Part shown: positions 62,260 to 64,000 of the stretch, one piece after another
How the letters are laid out: every line of letters begins with the position of its first letter
How positions within the stretch are numbered: the stretch's first letter is position 1
Assembly: GCA_963682025.1 (NCBI GenBank)
Contig: OY821518.1
Coordinates: 237,459,800 to 237,523,799, forward strand
Source of the DNA: Cordilura impudica
Taxonomy: Eukaryota > Arthropoda > Insecta > Diptera > Scathophagidae
Direction of reading: 5' to 3'
DNA length: 64,000 nt
Notes under the pieces: model-generated
Told to the model about the DNA's origin: nothing
The model's database searches: none
Seen by the model: only the letters and a program-made list of their open reading frames with translations
Position numbers and translations under genes: made by a program

Positions 62260-64000
62260 TAAGGATATATTTATTTATTTATTTTTATTTATTAAAAGTA
62301 AAGTTAATTTACAAATTAATAGTAGAGGGTTTAGGAATTGGCTACAGAGGGCTTCGTCCTTACTTAAAATATTTACATTTTAAATTTATTTACATTTTAC
62401 AGTTAAAAATTAAAGGTTTTATATATTTTTTAATAATTAAGGTTTTAACTGATTCCAGCAGGTTTTTTGAAAGGGCTACGTTGTTGTAGCAAGTGAGTAG
62501 ATGTGGCATTGTTAGCAAGCTGTTGCATTTTGGGCATAAAGGCGGATTTTCCTTCTTTAGGTGGTATTGGTGGGTTAGCTTGCTGTGTCTTTGTGTCCAT
62601 TCGTTGTAAATTTGAAGATGATGTTGTTTTAATATATCTGCGCTGCTATGATTTTTTGGAGGCATCTCTGATTCTATAAAAAATTCAGAAATGTCTGTCC
62701 ATGTGCGGTGAGTAGCTCGAAAAGATGGTGGTTTGTTTAAGTCGATTGCAAAATCTGTGGCAGAGTCTTGAATTGATGCGATCGTTGTTTTGATTTTCGG
62801 TTTTCTTTTAAGTTTGTTGTAAGCTTTTGTATCTTCAAAGATGATATTAGATCTATTTTGAGACGATTTAATAATTTGATTATAAAGGAGCTTTGTATAT
62901 CTATCTTCGATTGTGGGTAAGTCGAATTCATGAAGAATATTTTTAATTGGTGTAGTGTAGAAAGCTTGTGTGGTTGTATGAAGCGCAGAGTGATAATATT
63001 TTTTAACAGGTAAAAGGTTTGATTTAGCTGTTTTACCGTATATTATTAGGCCATAGTCAATTTTACTAAGGATAACAGATTTTAGGATGTGTACAAGTGT
63101 GGTAATATGGCTTTGGCTTGAGGAACCGTTTATAAACTTTAAGACATTTAAACGCTTGGATAGGTCTGAACAAAGTTGTTTTATATGGTCGTTCCAACTA
63201 AATCTTTTATTAAATATAAGTCCAAGAATTTTGAGTTCGGAGACGTTCTCGAAGTAATCATTGTTAATTTTAAAAGTTGGTGAAGTGCAATTGTGTTTGC
63301 GACACACATGTAGGTGTTTGGATTTTGCTTTGGATATAGATGCCCCTGAAACTGAACACCAATTATTTAAATCGGTTATCAAATTATCAAGTTTATTTTG
63401 CATTTCCATTGTGTCGGTCACTTTTGAAAAAATATAGAAATCGGCGGCGTATAGACAATAAGAAAAGTTATTGTGTTTGGACATTATGTGATTGATTTTC
63501 TCAAAAGCTATTAGGAACAATACCACTGACAGGGGAGATCCTTGTGGGATACCATTCTCGACTTTTGTAACTGTTGATTTGAAGCCATTGTTCTTAACAG
63601 TAAAAGTTCTGTTTGTGAGAAAGGACTTTACGTACCGATACATTTTTTCACCAATATTCCACTCCTTAAGCTGATTTAATACCGAATGGATATTAACTTT
63701 GTCAAAAGCGTTTTCGAAATCTATACTAAGTATAGAACAGTGGTTTCGAGTGGATAACCATTTTGCTAGGTTATACTCTAGGTGTATTAAGGTGTCTGTT
63801 GTACTGCTATTTGGTTTAAATGCTGTTTGTTTTATGTCGATAAGTTTGTTTTGGAAAATAAACCAGGACAACCTTTTTGCAACCATTTTTTCTAGGGTTT
63901 TACTTAGGCATGAAATTAAAGATATCGGGCGGTACGAGTCAAGTTCGTCTTTATTTTTATTTGGCTTTGGAATGCAAATGACATCTATTTTTTTCCAAAT
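62260..64000 (-). mobile_element. LINE-E: I/R1-group-like retrotransposon, 3' half, runs off the window
   Basis: An ORF2 C-terminal region on the minus strand with a ~120-bp 3' UTR and an ATTTATTT-type tail (plus-strand reading ~62268-62292). The 5' half lies beyond 64000. Confidence 0.82.
62390..64000 (-). CDS. LINE-E ORF2 reverse transcriptase (partial, open frame, YADD changed to YAAD)
   Basis: One frame is open from the window edge to the stop at 62390 (more than 530 codons). It reads DVICIPKPNKNKDELDSYRP, ISLISCLSKTLEKMVAKRLS, HCSILSIDFENAFDKVNIHS (first catalytic Asp), VENGIPQGSPLSVVLFLIAF and SYCLYAADFYIFSK. The second block normally reads YADD; here a GCC codon (63443-63445) stands where GAC is expected, a one-base change that removes a catalytic Asp. 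Then LNNWCSVSGASISKAKSK, LKILGLIFNKRFSWNDHIKQ, a thumb-like helix region and a C-terminal CCHC-type knuckle (CPKCNSLLTMPHLLTC). No RNase H seen. Otherwise undamaged. Confidence 0.88.
   Translation of the reverse strand: MWKKIDVICIPKPNKNKDELDSYRPISLISCLSKTLEKMVAKRLSWFIFQNKLIDIKQTAFKPNSSTTDTLIHLEYNLAKWLSTRNHCSILSIDFENAFDKVNIHSVLNQLKEWNIGEKMYRYVKSFLTNRTFTVKNNGFKSTVTKVENGIPQGSPLSVVLFLIAFEKINHIMSKHNNFSYCLYAADFYIFSKVTDTMEMQNKLDNLITDLNNWCSVSGASISKAKSKHLHVCRKHNCTSPTFKINNDYFENVSELKILGLIFNKRFSWNDHIKQLCSDLSKRLNVLKFINGSSSQSHITTLVHILKSVILSKIDYGLIIYGKTAKSNLLPVKKYYHSALHTTTQAFYTTPIKNILHEFDLPTIEDRYTKLLYNQIIKSSQNRSNIIFEDTKAYNKLKRKPKIKTTIASIQDSATDFAIDLNKPPSFRATHRTWTDISEFFIESEMPPKNHSSADILKQHHLQIYNEWTQRHSKLTHQYHLKKENPPLCPKCNSLLTMPHLLTCYNNVALSKNLLESVKTLIIKKYIKPLIFNCKM

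Overview
This is a gene-poor, AT-rich piece of insect nuclear DNA, most likely from a higher fly (Brachycera). The reasons are mini-me/DINE-1-like repeats with GTCY microsatellites, a rosa-type DD41D mariner, a 56-bp intron, A-rich leader-like sequence, and many Transib and Jockey/CR1-type elements. There is no operon structure, no rRNA, no CRISPR and no virus-like block. Nearly all of it is mobile DNA in nested layers. The only candidate for a host gene is one signal-peptide exon at 41209-41318 (+) behind a GAGA-rich upstream region. No later exon was recognised, so everything downstream may be its first intron.

Layout. 1-8 kb: one arm of a long-palindrome element, two Tc1 relics, two copies of an unknown repeat (X), a Transib end fragment, and two copies of an ~0.8 kb repeat (V) built around a 24-bp perfect palindrome. 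8-13.9 kb: a mini-me-like element split by a mariner (DD41D) and by an inverted-repeat element carrying a broken 'YISD' protein. 13.9-17.5 kb: Transib copy 1, internally deleted and with unrelated flanks, abutting a LINE tail. 18.8-26.6 kb: Transib copy 2, with a 5-bp target duplication and a 56-bp intron, split by a 5.0-kb GC-rich LOA/R1-type LINE (LINE-A) with a 14-bp target duplication. 27.6-31.8 kb: repeat Z, holding a MITE, holding a hAT element with an exact 8-bp duplication. 33.3-36.2 kb: a 2.86-kb near-perfect palindrome with ~1.2-kb arms. 37.8-39.5 kb: a satellite-like array with a ~0.7-kb higher-order duplication.

46-61.5 kb is the deepest nest. LINE-D appears to have been split by LINE-B. 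LINE-B is split by LINE-C (opposite strand) and by Transib copy 3. Transib copy 3 is itself hit by a small hAT-type MITE. A tRNA-derived SINE lies next to LINE-D. A last LINE (LINE-E) runs off the right edge.

The most notable biology is the set of RAG1-like Transib transposases. Copy 3 keeps recognisable counterparts of the RAG1 catalytic D600, D708 and E962 and of its zinc ligands (CxxC and HxxxxH). Its ends begin CACAGTG, the V(D)J signal heptamer. Copy 1 looks like a recombinant between two Transib insertions, one of whose original flanks lies about 11.5 kb away. Every transposon gene here carries at least one lesion except a few single ORFs (LINE-A ORF1, LINE-B ORF1, LINE-C ORF1 and the LINE-B RT segment). 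LINE-C and Transib copy 3 are the least damaged.
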